Positions 1-6,329 of a DNA stretch of 10,467 nt are shown one piece after another. A program made the translations under genes and the position numbers. The notes under the pieces are model-generated. The model made no database searches and was not told where the DNA came from. It saw nothing but the letters and a program-made list of their open reading frames with translations. The DNA is from Nitrosotalea sp. (GTDB lineage Archaea; Halobacteriota; Syntropharchaeia; Alkanophagales; Methanospirareceae), in NCBI GenBank assembly GCA_020725315.1, contig DYFG01000050.1:1-10467 (forward strand), read 5' to 3'. Within the stretch, counting starts at the first letter, position 1. Each line of letters opens with the position of its first letter.

Positions 1-183
1 TAATGTGTACCGTATTGTGGTTGCCTCTAAACGGTCATTGCCATCTTTTGATTTGATGCGTACCGCAGGGACCGTGCAATACGGCTTGGTTGTAGCCCTT
101 TGTTTGCCATAGTAATCATCCTTCGCTTTTTAGCGAGGTCAGACTACTCTTCGAAAAGGGCATTTGTATATCTGCTCTTTTTC

Positions 184-191
184 TATTTAAA
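184..191 (-). promoter_or_regulatory. Possible archaeal TATA box facing left
   Basis: The minus strand reads TTTAAATA here, a full match to the archaeal TATA consensus TTTAWATA. Transcription would start about 25 bp further left, near 160, just before an ATG on the minus strand close to 165. It could serve a gene leaving the left edge, but that gene is not firmly identified and the region is AT-rich, so this is tentative. Confidence 0.28.
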
Positions 192-235
192 GTTATTATT
201 GAACGAACTTATTTCAAGCAATGTGGAATGAGGAT

Positions 236-263
236 AAGTGATAACAGGTTGCGTGTTATCCTT
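236..263. repeat. Hairpin just downstream of the tes-like gene
   Basis: GATAACA at 240-246 and TGTTATC at 254-260 form a perfect 7-bp inverted repeat with a 7-nt loop. Allowing T239 to bulge, the stem extends by three pairs (AAG 236-238 with CTT 261-263). It lies 12 bp beyond the stop codon of the minus-strand tes-like gene, so it would sit in that transcript's 3' end. There is no T-run after it on that strand, so an intrinsic terminator is doubtful. RNA stabilisation or processing is an alternative. Confidence 0.35.
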
Positions 264-275
264 GAACGTTCATTC

Positions 276-1778
276 TCATCCTGAGTCTGGTTCATGGAGT
301 GGTGTGGCAAAGGCTTTCTCTACCGATGGTCGGTGGATGGCGTTATAAGAACAGAAAGGGATTATACGTCGATCCGGTGTGGCATAGTGGATGCCGCATC
401 CCCTGACCCTTTCCAAATCGAAGTTATAGGGATCCTGGAAGTGCATCGCACCAATAAAAAGCGTTTTGCGATGAAACTCCGCAAGAGAATCCCGGTTCCC
501 GATTCCCAGTATGTTGACAAGCAACGTTAAAGGGTCAATGCCATCGGGCGCTTTATCCTTATCGATAAACTTTCGTAACGCTGATATGAGCCCTGCTAAT
601 GCTTTTATTTTGCCTATCTTCGATCTGTTCATCTCCCCTGCAGCCTCCTTTGAGAATTCTGTGAAACCCCCAACGTCTATAAATTCTGTTATGGGTATGA
701 ACCTCCCGCGTTCAACGAAGAGATACGTTGCGGCACCACAATGCGGATGAACCGTGAACTCAATCTGAGGCACTCTTTTCCACGCCTCCACAAAATAAGA
801 GACAGGGAGGACAAATGGCACGGGATAAAAACTCTCTTTCGGTATCTCTCCGCCTGTTTGCTCTTCGAGCAGATTTATGAAGTCTGGAATGGTTATTCTC
901 CCCTTCTTCCGCTCTGATTCGTCTACTCTCCCTTCGAACGCAATAGGCTGTGCATTCAGACCTCGTATAATATCCAGGTTTTTAGCCGCAAATCGTACCA
1001 TCTCCCCTATCTGGTCGTCATTCACACCTTTCATGAGCGTGGGAACGAGCACTACACTTTTTATCCCTCCTCTCCGGCAGTTCTCTATTGCCTTCAACTT
1101 CGTTTTTAACGCGGAATAGCCCCTTAATATCTTATAGGGTTCTTCGGTCACTCCGTCAAACTGCAAATAAATCGTATGCAAGCCTGCCTCTTTTAAATCT
1201 TGACAAAACTCTACGCTCCGTGCCATTGCTATTCCATTCGTCGCCACCTGAAGATGAGGAAAGCCAAGTTTGCGTGCCATTTTTACAATCTCCACGAAAT
1301 CTTTCCTCAATGTTGGTTCACCTCCTGCAAACTGCAGAGCGGGGCAGGGTGGTACCTCATTCCTGAGCAGTTTCATCATCTCCTCCAGCTCTTCCCTCGT
1401 CGGCTCATAGAGATAGCCAGAGACCGCAGCATTGGCAAAACAGATGGGACATCGCTGGTTACACCGGTTCGTGAGGTCTATAATTGCGAGCAAGGTCGAG
1501 CTCTTATGCTCCGGGCAGAGGCCGCAATCAAAAAGGCAGCCTTTATCTCTATCGGTAATTTGAATACCGGCATTACCTTCGTAATGCCATCTTGCAAATT
1601 TCTTATAAAGATCGGCATCCGACCAGATTACATCATCAAATTCGCCATGCTCCTCACATCTCTTTTTTATCAGTATTTTGCCCTCTTCTTCATACAATTC
1701 TGCATCTATCACTTCGAGACACTGAGGACACAATGATCTCGTTTTCATCCTTATTCTTTCATCAGCCATTTCAGCCAT
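276..1778 (-). CDS. tes: Tes-like radical SAM protein (tetraether lipid synthase family)
   Basis: The family joins the phytanyl tails of two archaeol-type lipids by carbon-carbon bonds to make tetraether (GDGT) membrane lipids. Numbering from the ATG at 1778 (500 aa), the radical SAM motif CNQRCPIC has its cysteines at 106, 110 and 113, followed by GGEPT at 152-156. Upstream are a CPQC pair (17, 20), C41 with H44, and a second CxxxCxxC (81, 85, 88). These fit the extra metal sites of this family, including a rubredoxin-like site at the N-terminus. Near the C-terminus C461 and C476 flank the conserved GCGIHYATPD...IPFCSYN block. An upstream TTG at 1802 is open, but it lies directly against the TATA box at 1803-1810. 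The ATG at 1778 falls where transcription should start, which suggests a leaderless mRNA; ATG 1769 is another option. The gene is divergent from the plus-strand run. Family assignment is strong; the exact lipid substrate is inferred. Confidence 0.85.
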   Translation of the reverse strand: MAEMADERIRMKTRSLCPQCLEVIDAELYEEEGKILIKKRCEEHGEFDDVIWSDADLYKKFARWHYEGNAGIQITDRDKGCLFDCGLCPEHKSSTLLAIIDLTNRCNQRCPICFANAAVSGYLYEPTREELEEMMKLLRNEVPPCPALQFAGGEPTLRKDFVEIVKMARKLGFPHLQVATNGIAMARSVEFCQDLKEAGLHTIYLQFDGVTEEPYKILRGYSALKTKLKAIENCRRGGIKSVVLVPTLMKGVNDDQIGEMVRFAAKNLDIIRGLNAQPIAFEGRVDESERKKGRITIPDFINLLEEQTGGEIPKESFYPVPFVLPVSYFVEAWKRVPQIEFTVHPHCGAATYLFVERGRFIPITEFIDVGGFTEFSKEAAGEMNRSKIGKIKALAGLISALRKFIDKDKAPDGIDPLTLLVNILGIGNRDSLAEFHRKTLFIGAMHFQDPYNFDLERVRGCGIHYATPDRRIIPFCSYNAIHRPSVEKAFATPLHEPDSG

Positions 1779-1787
1779 ATCCAATGG

Positions 1788-1810
1788 TTTATAAGGTGAC
1801 AATATATAAA
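1788..1810. promoter_or_regulatory. Divergent promoter with two TATA-like elements
   Basis: On the minus strand 1810 to 1803 reads TTTATATA, placing a start site about 25 bp away near 1780, on top of the tes ATG at 1778. On the plus strand TTTATAAG at 1788-1795 would start transcription near 1817, 9 bp before the ATG at 1826. The two coding starts are separated by only 47 bp, so the two polymerase sites overlap and may compete. Confidence 0.5.
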
Positions 1811-1825
1811 ATTAACTGAAGCGAG

Positions 1826-2287
1826 ATGAGAGAAAACATTTTATCCGAGGTATATGCTATATTCAATCCGAGGGAACCTTTAAGAGGGGATAAGTTCAAA
1901 TATTACGTTGACCGAAGGAGTGGAATAGGGCGGGTGGTTTGGGAGATAAAAAGTTCAAGAGAGCCACTTAAAATTCCAAATATAGCATTGTTCGATAGAG
2001 AAGCGAGAAGGAACGATGATAATTGGGAGATAATGCACAAGATAGTGGAGAGAAGGGTGAAGGAACTGGGATTGCCACTCCAGACGATTATAAGCGAAGA
2101 AGCTTTAGAGCTTGCAATAGGGATGTCAGGAGGAGTTATTCATGATTTTATCAGGATAATAAGGGAGTCGGCGGTAAATGCCTATATAAACAAGAGGAAT
2201 AGAATAGAGAAAGAGGATGTGGATGCGTATGCGATTGATCTCAGGAATGATTATCTCCGGGTTTTAACTGGGAAAGATTTAGACTGA
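1826..2287 (+). CDS. C-terminal-like fragment of an AAA-type ATPase
   Basis: This ORF encodes 153 aa. Residues 65-150 resemble the C-terminal helical lid of archaeal AAA-type ATPases: a helical stretch leading to ISEEALELAIGMSGGVIHDF (89-108), then helices with EDVDAYAIDLRNDYLRVL (130-147). Residues 50-60 (IPNIALFDREA) match the linker that normally follows the nucleotide-binding core in such proteins. No Walker A (GxxxxGK) or Walker B motif is present, so on its own it should not bind ATP. It could be a remnant left by an N-terminal deletion, or a stand-alone lid protein. It has a sound ATG and sits behind the divergent promoter, so it may well be expressed. The SIS gene follows 17 bp later. 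The fold comparison is from memory of the family, not a search. Confidence 0.55.
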   Translation: MRENILSEVYAIFNPREPLRGDKFKYYVDRRSGIGRVVWEIKSSREPLKIPNIALFDREARRNDDNWEIMHKIVERRVKELGLPLQTIISEEALELAIGMSGGVIHDFIRIIRESAVNAYINKRNRIEKEDVDAYAIDLRNDYLRVLTGKDLD

Positions 2288-2292
2288 ATAAA

Positions 2293-2299
2293 GAGGTGA
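2293..2299 (+). promoter_or_regulatory. Strong Shine-Dalgarno site setting the SIS gene start
   Basis: GAGGTGA is fully complementary to the 3' end of archaeal 16S rRNA and lies 5 nt before the ATG at 2305. The in-frame GTG at 2296 is inside this site, so it cannot be the start. Confidence 0.7.
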
Positions 2300-2304
2300 G
2301 AACA

Positions 2305-3018
2305 ATGGATGATATAGGTTTTCCCGGTAGGGATATAGCGGAGGCCGCACCGGTATTGGAGAAGAAGTGTGAGAGAATAGCACTGCTCGTTAATTCCGGA
2401 AGTGGAGAGACCACAACTCCTAAAATAGTGATTAAACAACTCACGGATTATATTGAGCGAAATAAGAGCGATAAATTTACCATAAATGCCGTCGTCTCGA
2501 ATACAAACTCATCAATCGGAAGGATAGGCGAGAAAGACTATGGTAATGTTATCGAGCTGAGAGGGCTAGAGAGAATAACGAATACAACCAATCCGTTCCT
2601 CAAACACGGCATAATGACTGATGTTTATGAATTAGGTTCTTTGCTACTCTTTCAGAAAACAAAGGAAGCACTCAACGAGAATATGGATTATACCGTGGTA
2701 TTTAAGAAGGTAGAAGAAGAAGCAACGGTTATAGGCAAAATTGTGGATAGATTTGTTCGTTCCGATTTTTACCAGCGTATCATTGACCGGCTTGAGACGA
2801 GATGCCGTGTCACGATGGGAGGGTTAGGACCCGCGAGGAGTGTGGCGAAGATGACTGCCATACGACTGCAACATGTGAAAAGAGCACTTGGCGACCAGGT
2901 TTACTTATCCGGACCTTTTGCGCCAAGACCACGTGTTAGTGATATTTTGTTCTTGATCTCCTGGTCCGGCGAGACCGAGTCCATTCTGGAGTGGTGGGAA
3001 CATTCCGTGACACAGTGA
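2305..3018 (+). CDS. SIS-domain protein, apparently truncated at both ends
   Basis: SIS domains bind phosphosugars and occur in isomerases and sugar-responsive regulators. This 237-aa product shows parts of two of them. SGSGET at 31-36 is the phosphate-binding signature that normally lies in the middle of a SIS domain, but the half that should precede it, with its G-x-G-x-S loop, is missing. A second domain begins near 165, with MGGLGPARS at 171-179 and ISWSGET at 218-224. The protein then stops 13 residues after SGET, whereas SIS domains usually continue for about 60 residues. No continuation is visible in the other frames before gatA. The start is fixed by the Shine-Dalgarno site at 2293-2299. 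It may be a shortened, possibly non-functional protein; the substrate is unknown. Confidence 0.6.
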   Translation: MDDIGFPGRDIAEAAPVLEKKCERIALLVNSGSGETTTPKIVIKQLTDYIERNKSDKFTINAVVSNTNSSIGRIGEKDYGNVIELRGLERITNTTNPFLKHGIMTDVYELGSLLLFQKTKEALNENMDYTVVFKKVEEEATVIGKIVDRFVRSDFYQRIIDRLETRCRVTMGGLGPARSVAKMTAIRLQHVKRALGDQVYLSGPFAPRPRVSDILFLISWSGETESILEWWEHSVTQ

Positions 3019-3085
3019 TGATGCGTTGAAGAAAGGCCGCCGCAAAGCAATCGAGCTTAATCTGAATCTTCCGAGGCTTATGGAA

Positions 3086-4546
3086 ATGAAAAAAAAGAAG
3101 TTAACCGCACGAGAAGTCGTAGAGGGGATAAAAAGTGGAAATATCTCGTGCGAGGAGTTATTATTACAAATCTATGAGCGAATAGAGAGAAGTGAATTAA
3201 ATTGTTTTATCACGTTGAACAAAGAGACCGCGGTTAGGGACGCGAGAGAAGTGGACAAGAGACGCGAAGAGGAGGAATACAGGCGAAAAAAACTGCTCGG
3301 CGTGCCCGTAGCCGTCAAGGATAGTATCTCCACAAAGGGCATTCAAACCACGTGCGCATCGAAAATTCTTACCGGTTACGTTCCTCCCTTTGATGCTACC
3401 GTCGTAGCGGCATTGAAGAAAGAAGGAGCTATAATCGTAGGAAAAACGAATATGGATGAGTTCTGTATGGGCTCTTCCACCGAAACCAGTTATTACGGAC
3501 CAACGAAGAACCCACATGACCTCACCAGGGTGCCAGGGGGTTCTTCGGGTGGTAGCGCCGCGGCAGTATCAGCAGGAGAAACTCTTCTTGCTCTTGGTTC
3601 TGATACCGGGGGCTCCATCAGATGCCCGGCGTCTTTCTGTGGAATTGTCGGACTGAAGCCCACTTATGGTTTCGTTTCACGATACGGGCTTATAGCGTAT
3701 GCTAATTCATTAGAGCAGATAGGACCGATGGCATCAACGGTAACAGAGACTGCATTACTCTTAGAAATAGTATCCGCGAAGGATGAGAGGGACAGTACAC
3801 AGATAAAGATACAAAATAACGCAGCTACAAACTACTGCTTCTCGTGGCTAAACGGAACGAGAAACGAACGTGCAGGGATTAAGGGTATGACCATAGGCGT
3901 TCCAAAGGAATTTATCGAGGGCAGTTCTCCGGAGGTTGAAAGGTCCGTGTGGGATGCAATACATAAATATGAGGATTTAGGTGCAACATACGGGGAGATA
4001 AGTATGCGAAACTTGAAATATGCGCTTGCTTCGTATTACATCATTGCGATGTCTGAAGCGTCGTCGAATCTTGCACGGTTCGATGGGCTGAGATACGGGC
4101 TTCGAACTGGAAAGGATGAGGACTGGCATACGACGTTCTCGAGGATACGGAGCGAGGGATTTGGCGAGGAAGTGAAAAGGAGGATTATTCTCGGCACGTA
4201 CGCACTCTCAGCAGGCTATTACGGTAAATATTATTTAAAAGCATTGAAAGTGCGCACGCTGATAAAGAACGAATTTGAAGAGGCATTGAAGACGTATGAT
4301 CTATTAGCGATGCCAACGATGCCCTTTGTCGCCTTTAAGCTTGGAGAACGGATAAAAGACCCGCTTTCGTTGTATCTCGCGGATGTTAACACGGTTTCTG
4401 TCAACCTGGCGGGTGTTCCTTCTATATCCCTCCCTTGTGGATTCTCTAATGGGCTACCAATCGGTTTGCAGCTTGTAGGTAAGCATTTTGAAGAGGGGAA
4501 AATATTGAATGCTGCTTTCGCTATCGAAGAAGCTTTTAAAGAATGA
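3086..4546 (+). CDS. gatA: Asp/Glu-tRNA(Asn/Gln) amidotransferase subunit A (GatA)
   Basis: GatA is the amidase subunit of GatCAB, which releases ammonia from glutamine and uses it to amidate Asp-tRNA(Asn) or Glu-tRNA(Gln). Archaea have GatDE for Gln, so Asn-tRNA is the likelier job here. The amidase signature is complete. Numbered from the TTG at 3026, the Ser-cis-Ser-Lys triad is K98 (in GVPVAVKDS), S173 (GGSSGGSAAA) and S197 (GSDTGGSIRCPAS), with the spacing known for the family. The C-terminus (GLPIGLQLVGKHFEEGKILNAAF) is intact. From ATG 3086 the protein is 486 aa, the usual size. GAGG at 3073-3076 lies 9 nt before 3086; ATG 3080 would be only 3 nt away, and the upstream TTG adds 20 unconserved residues. 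gatB and gatC are not in the window. gpgS follows 16 bp after the stop. Confidence 0.93.
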   Translation: MKKKKLTAREVVEGIKSGNISCEELLLQIYERIERSELNCFITLNKETAVRDAREVDKRREEEEYRRKKLLGVPVAVKDSISTKGIQTTCASKILTGYVPPFDATVVAALKKEGAIIVGKTNMDEFCMGSSTETSYYGPTKNPHDLTRVPGGSSGGSAAAVSAGETLLALGSDTGGSIRCPASFCGIVGLKPTYGFVSRYGLIAYANSLEQIGPMASTVTETALLLEIVSAKDERDSTQIKIQNNAATNYCFSWLNGTRNERAGIKGMTIGVPKEFIEGSSPEVERSVWDAIHKYEDLGATYGEISMRNLKYALASYYIIAMSEASSNLARFDGLRYGLRTGKDEDWHTTFSRIRSEGFGEEVKRRIILGTYALSAGYYGKYYLKALKVRTLIKNEFEEALKTYDLLAMPTMPFVAFKLGERIKDPLSLYLADVNTVSVNLAGVPSISLPCGFSNGLPIGLQLVGKHFEEGKILNAAFAIEEAFKE

Positions 4547-4562
4547 GCGACAAATATTTAGT

Positions 4563-5744
4563 ATGGACTTCAACCAGGAAAAAATAACAATCGTGCACGA
4601 CTTTTGCATGGACTTTGATAGCCTGAAGAAGCGATTGAGAACTTTAAGTCGGAAATATCCTCATGGTGTAATAATCCCAATGCTGGGAAGCGAACTCGGA
4701 AGCCCTGCGTTACAAAGAATAATAGAGGGATTAAACGATTGCGATTATTTAAATAAGGTCTTCATTGCTCTTTCTGTCACGCATGATGAATATAGAGAAG
4801 CTCTAAAAGTTTTTCGAAACCTTGAAGTGCCTTATGAAGTTATCTGGTGCAACAGACCTGAAGTGAATGCGGTGCTGGAAGAGCTGAAGAATAAAGGGCT
4901 GGATATCACAGGGCTAAGCGGAAAGGGTAAGGACCTGTGGATCGCCATAGGCGTCGCTTCTCTTGAACTCTATGCCTTTGCGATGCACGATGCTGACATC
5001 GTTTCTTATTCCGGAATGCTGCCGACAAAGATTCTTTACCCGGTAGTAGAGCCGAGGCTCGACTTCTTCTTCTCTAAAGGATACTATGCGAGGGTAAATA
5101 TGGAAAGCAAGACAATGTATGGTAGGATTTATCGCTTGTTTACTTGCCCACTGCTGGAGGCACTGCAAGAGAAGCTTTATTATCGTTCTGAATTTCTCAG
5201 ATATTTAGAAGCTTTCAGATATCCTCTTTCGGGTGAAGTTGCTATTACCAGCGACCTTGCTTTAAACCTGCGAATCCCTTGTGATTGGGGCTTAGAAATA
5301 GGAATGCTTGCAGAACTTTTCAGAAATGCATCTTATAAACGCATCTGTCAGGTTGACCTCGGATTTTACGAGCATAAACACAAAGAGATAAGCGAGGGGT
5401 TGCTAAAAACCGCTGGGGATAGCCTTATCACATTGTTAAGAACTCTTACCGAGACTGATGGCGTAGATATATCAGAGGCTTTTTTGCTTAGTCTTCAAGT
5501 AATATACCGGAGATTTGCGCAAGACAAGATAAGGCAGTATCATGCAGATGCGGTCTGCAATAATCTGGAATATGATAGACATCAGGAGGAGACAAATATG
5601 GAGGCGTTTGCGGAGGTCTTAATTGATGCAGGTAGGGAGTATTTAAGAAATCCCGTGGTCTCTCAGCTACCTGACTGGATACGTGCAATTTCGGCAATGC
5701 CTGACTTAAGGGAGAGGTTGAAAGAAGCCACAATTGAAAATTAG
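4563..5744 (+). CDS. gpgS: Glucosyl-3-phosphoglycerate synthase, GT81-like
   Basis: The enzyme moves glucose from a nucleotide sugar to 3-phosphoglycerate, giving glucosyl-3-phosphoglycerate, the precursor of the compatible solute glucosylglycerate. The protein is 393 aa from ATG 4563, close to the family's usual 390-400. Visible features include an N-terminal nucleotide-sugar fold with IIPMLGSELGSPALQRII, the GLSGKGKDLW loop (117-126), and a HDADIVSYSG metal/donor motif with Asp at 143 and 145. These are followed by LDFFFSKGYYARV and MYGRIYRLF, which fit the substrate-binding half. An ATG at 4509 is in frame but overlaps the end of gatA and adds 18 unconserved residues, so it is rejected. 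The phosphatase gene that would complete the pathway starts 4 bp after the stop, which supports the function. A mannosyl-3-phosphoglycerate synthase is less likely from the motifs. Confidence 0.82.
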   Translation: MDFNQEKITIVHDFCMDFDSLKKRLRTLSRKYPHGVIIPMLGSELGSPALQRIIEGLNDCDYLNKVFIALSVTHDEYREALKVFRNLEVPYEVIWCNRPEVNAVLEELKNKGLDITGLSGKGKDLWIAIGVASLELYAFAMHDADIVSYSGMLPTKILYPVVEPRLDFFFSKGYYARVNMESKTMYGRIYRLFTCPLLEALQEKLYYRSEFLRYLEAFRYPLSGEVAITSDLALNLRIPCDWGLEIGMLAELFRNASYKRICQVDLGFYEHKHKEISEGLLKTAGDSLITLLRTLTETDGVDISEAFLLSLQVIYRRFAQDKIRQYHADAVCNNLEYDRHQEETNMEAFAEVLIDAGREYLRNPVVSQLPDWIRAISAMPDLRERLKEATIEN

Positions 5745-6020
5745 GACAATGATTGTCATTTTTACAGATCTCGACTGGACGTTGCTCGATGAGAATTATT
5801 CCTATGAAGATGCTGAGCCTGCATTAGATTTTTTGTTACGTTCAAATATACCCCTCGTGTTTTGTAGTAGTAAGACATGTGCAGAGATTGAAGTTTATCG
5901 TGAAGAGATGCGCATAAAGGATCCTTTCGTCGTGGAGGACGGCGCAGCTATATTTATCCCTCAAGAATACTTCAATTTCTCCTATGCGTGTACTAAGCGG
6001 ACTGAAAAATATATACCAAC

Positions 6021-6040
6021 TTTTTCTCTAAAGAGAAAAA
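6021..6040. repeat. Perfect 9-bp palindromic hairpin at the gpgP deletion point
   Basis: TTTTTCTCT and AGAGAAAAA flank a 2-nt AA centre. The element lies where recognisable homology of the first gpgP piece ends, about 30 bp before the second piece resumes. It may mark the deletion or may now act as a transcript end, as the following sequence on either strand is AT-rich. Confidence 0.5.
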
Positions 6041-6263
6041 CTTGACTAAAAGAGGAATTAATGAAATATAGGTTTTAAAAACAATAGGATCAGGCGATAG
6101 CCTGAATGATTTGCCGATGTTAAAAGCGGTTGATGTGCCTGTTTTGGTGAAAAAAGCAAATAATGAGCATGATCCTGATGTAAAAGTAGAAAAGATCTTT
6201 AAAGTAGATGGGATAGGACCTATGGGATTGAGGAAGGCGATGGAATGTATTTTGTCCCTTTAT

Positions 6264-6271
6264 TTTAAATA
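6264..6271 (+). promoter_or_regulatory. Putative TATA box for topA
   Basis: TTTAAATA matches the archaeal TATA consensus and overlaps the end of the gpgP remnant. Transcription would begin near 6293, leaving a leader of about 37 nt before the topA ATG at 6330. This would free topA from the damaged operon upstream. Confidence 0.45.
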
Positions 6272-6329
6272 GAATCATCTATCAAGCAATACATCCAACG
6301 ACGAAGAACAACGTGGAAATCGAAGAACA

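Larger units (their letters stand above)
1..275. other. Left-edge region without a firm gene
   Basis: No convincing gene. Two overlapping frames run off the left edge. On the minus strand 129 to 1 is open (43 codons, containing KPYCTVPAVRIKSKDGNDRL), but it has no start codon and a stop lies just upstream. On the plus strand positions 2-109 are open (ending GLVVALCLP, then TAG). Only one can be coding and neither is recognised. On the minus strand an ATG-led frame beginning near 165 would join the first frame after a single-base shift, so a broken 5' end of a gene leaving the window is possible. An 8-bp inverted repeat, CCGTATTG at 10-17 and CAATACGG at 77-84, lies inside this stretch. Confidence 0.3.
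5749..6272 (+). pseudogene. gpgP: Broken glucosyl/mannosyl-3-phosphoglycerate phosphatase (HAD family)
   Basis: The intact enzyme would remove phosphate from the product of gpgS. Two separate pieces remain. The first (5749-6045, 98 aa from ATG 5749) carries HAD motif I (DLDWTLLD, nucleophile D7, acid D9), motif II (FCSSKT, 38-43) and VVEDGAAIFIP (61-71). Homology then fades, and the frame ends after a short unrelated tail. The second piece (6072-6272, no start codon) holds HAD motif IV (GSGDSLNDLPML) and the family's C-terminal end. Family members are about 250-270 aa. Here some 100 residues, including the cap domain and the motif III lysine, are missing between the pieces, so this is a deletion and not just a frameshift. 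Only the N-terminal piece could be translated, and it should not be active. It lies 4 bp behind gpgS, as expected for a two-gene operon. Confidence 0.8.

Noticed and set aside
1200..1736. 178-codon plus-strand open frame
   Set aside because: It lies wholly opposite the tes-like gene, whose radical SAM and cysteine motifs are unmistakable; the product has no recognisable motif and a composition typical of an antisense shadow.
3026..3085. TTG at 3026 as the gatA start
   Set aside because: The 20 extra residues are not GatA-like, and ATG 3086 has GAGG at a suitable distance.
4509..4562. Earlier ATG for gpgS at 4509
   Set aside because: It overlaps the gatA C-terminal codons in another frame, and the extra 18 residues precede the conserved family start; ATG 4563 gives the normal length.
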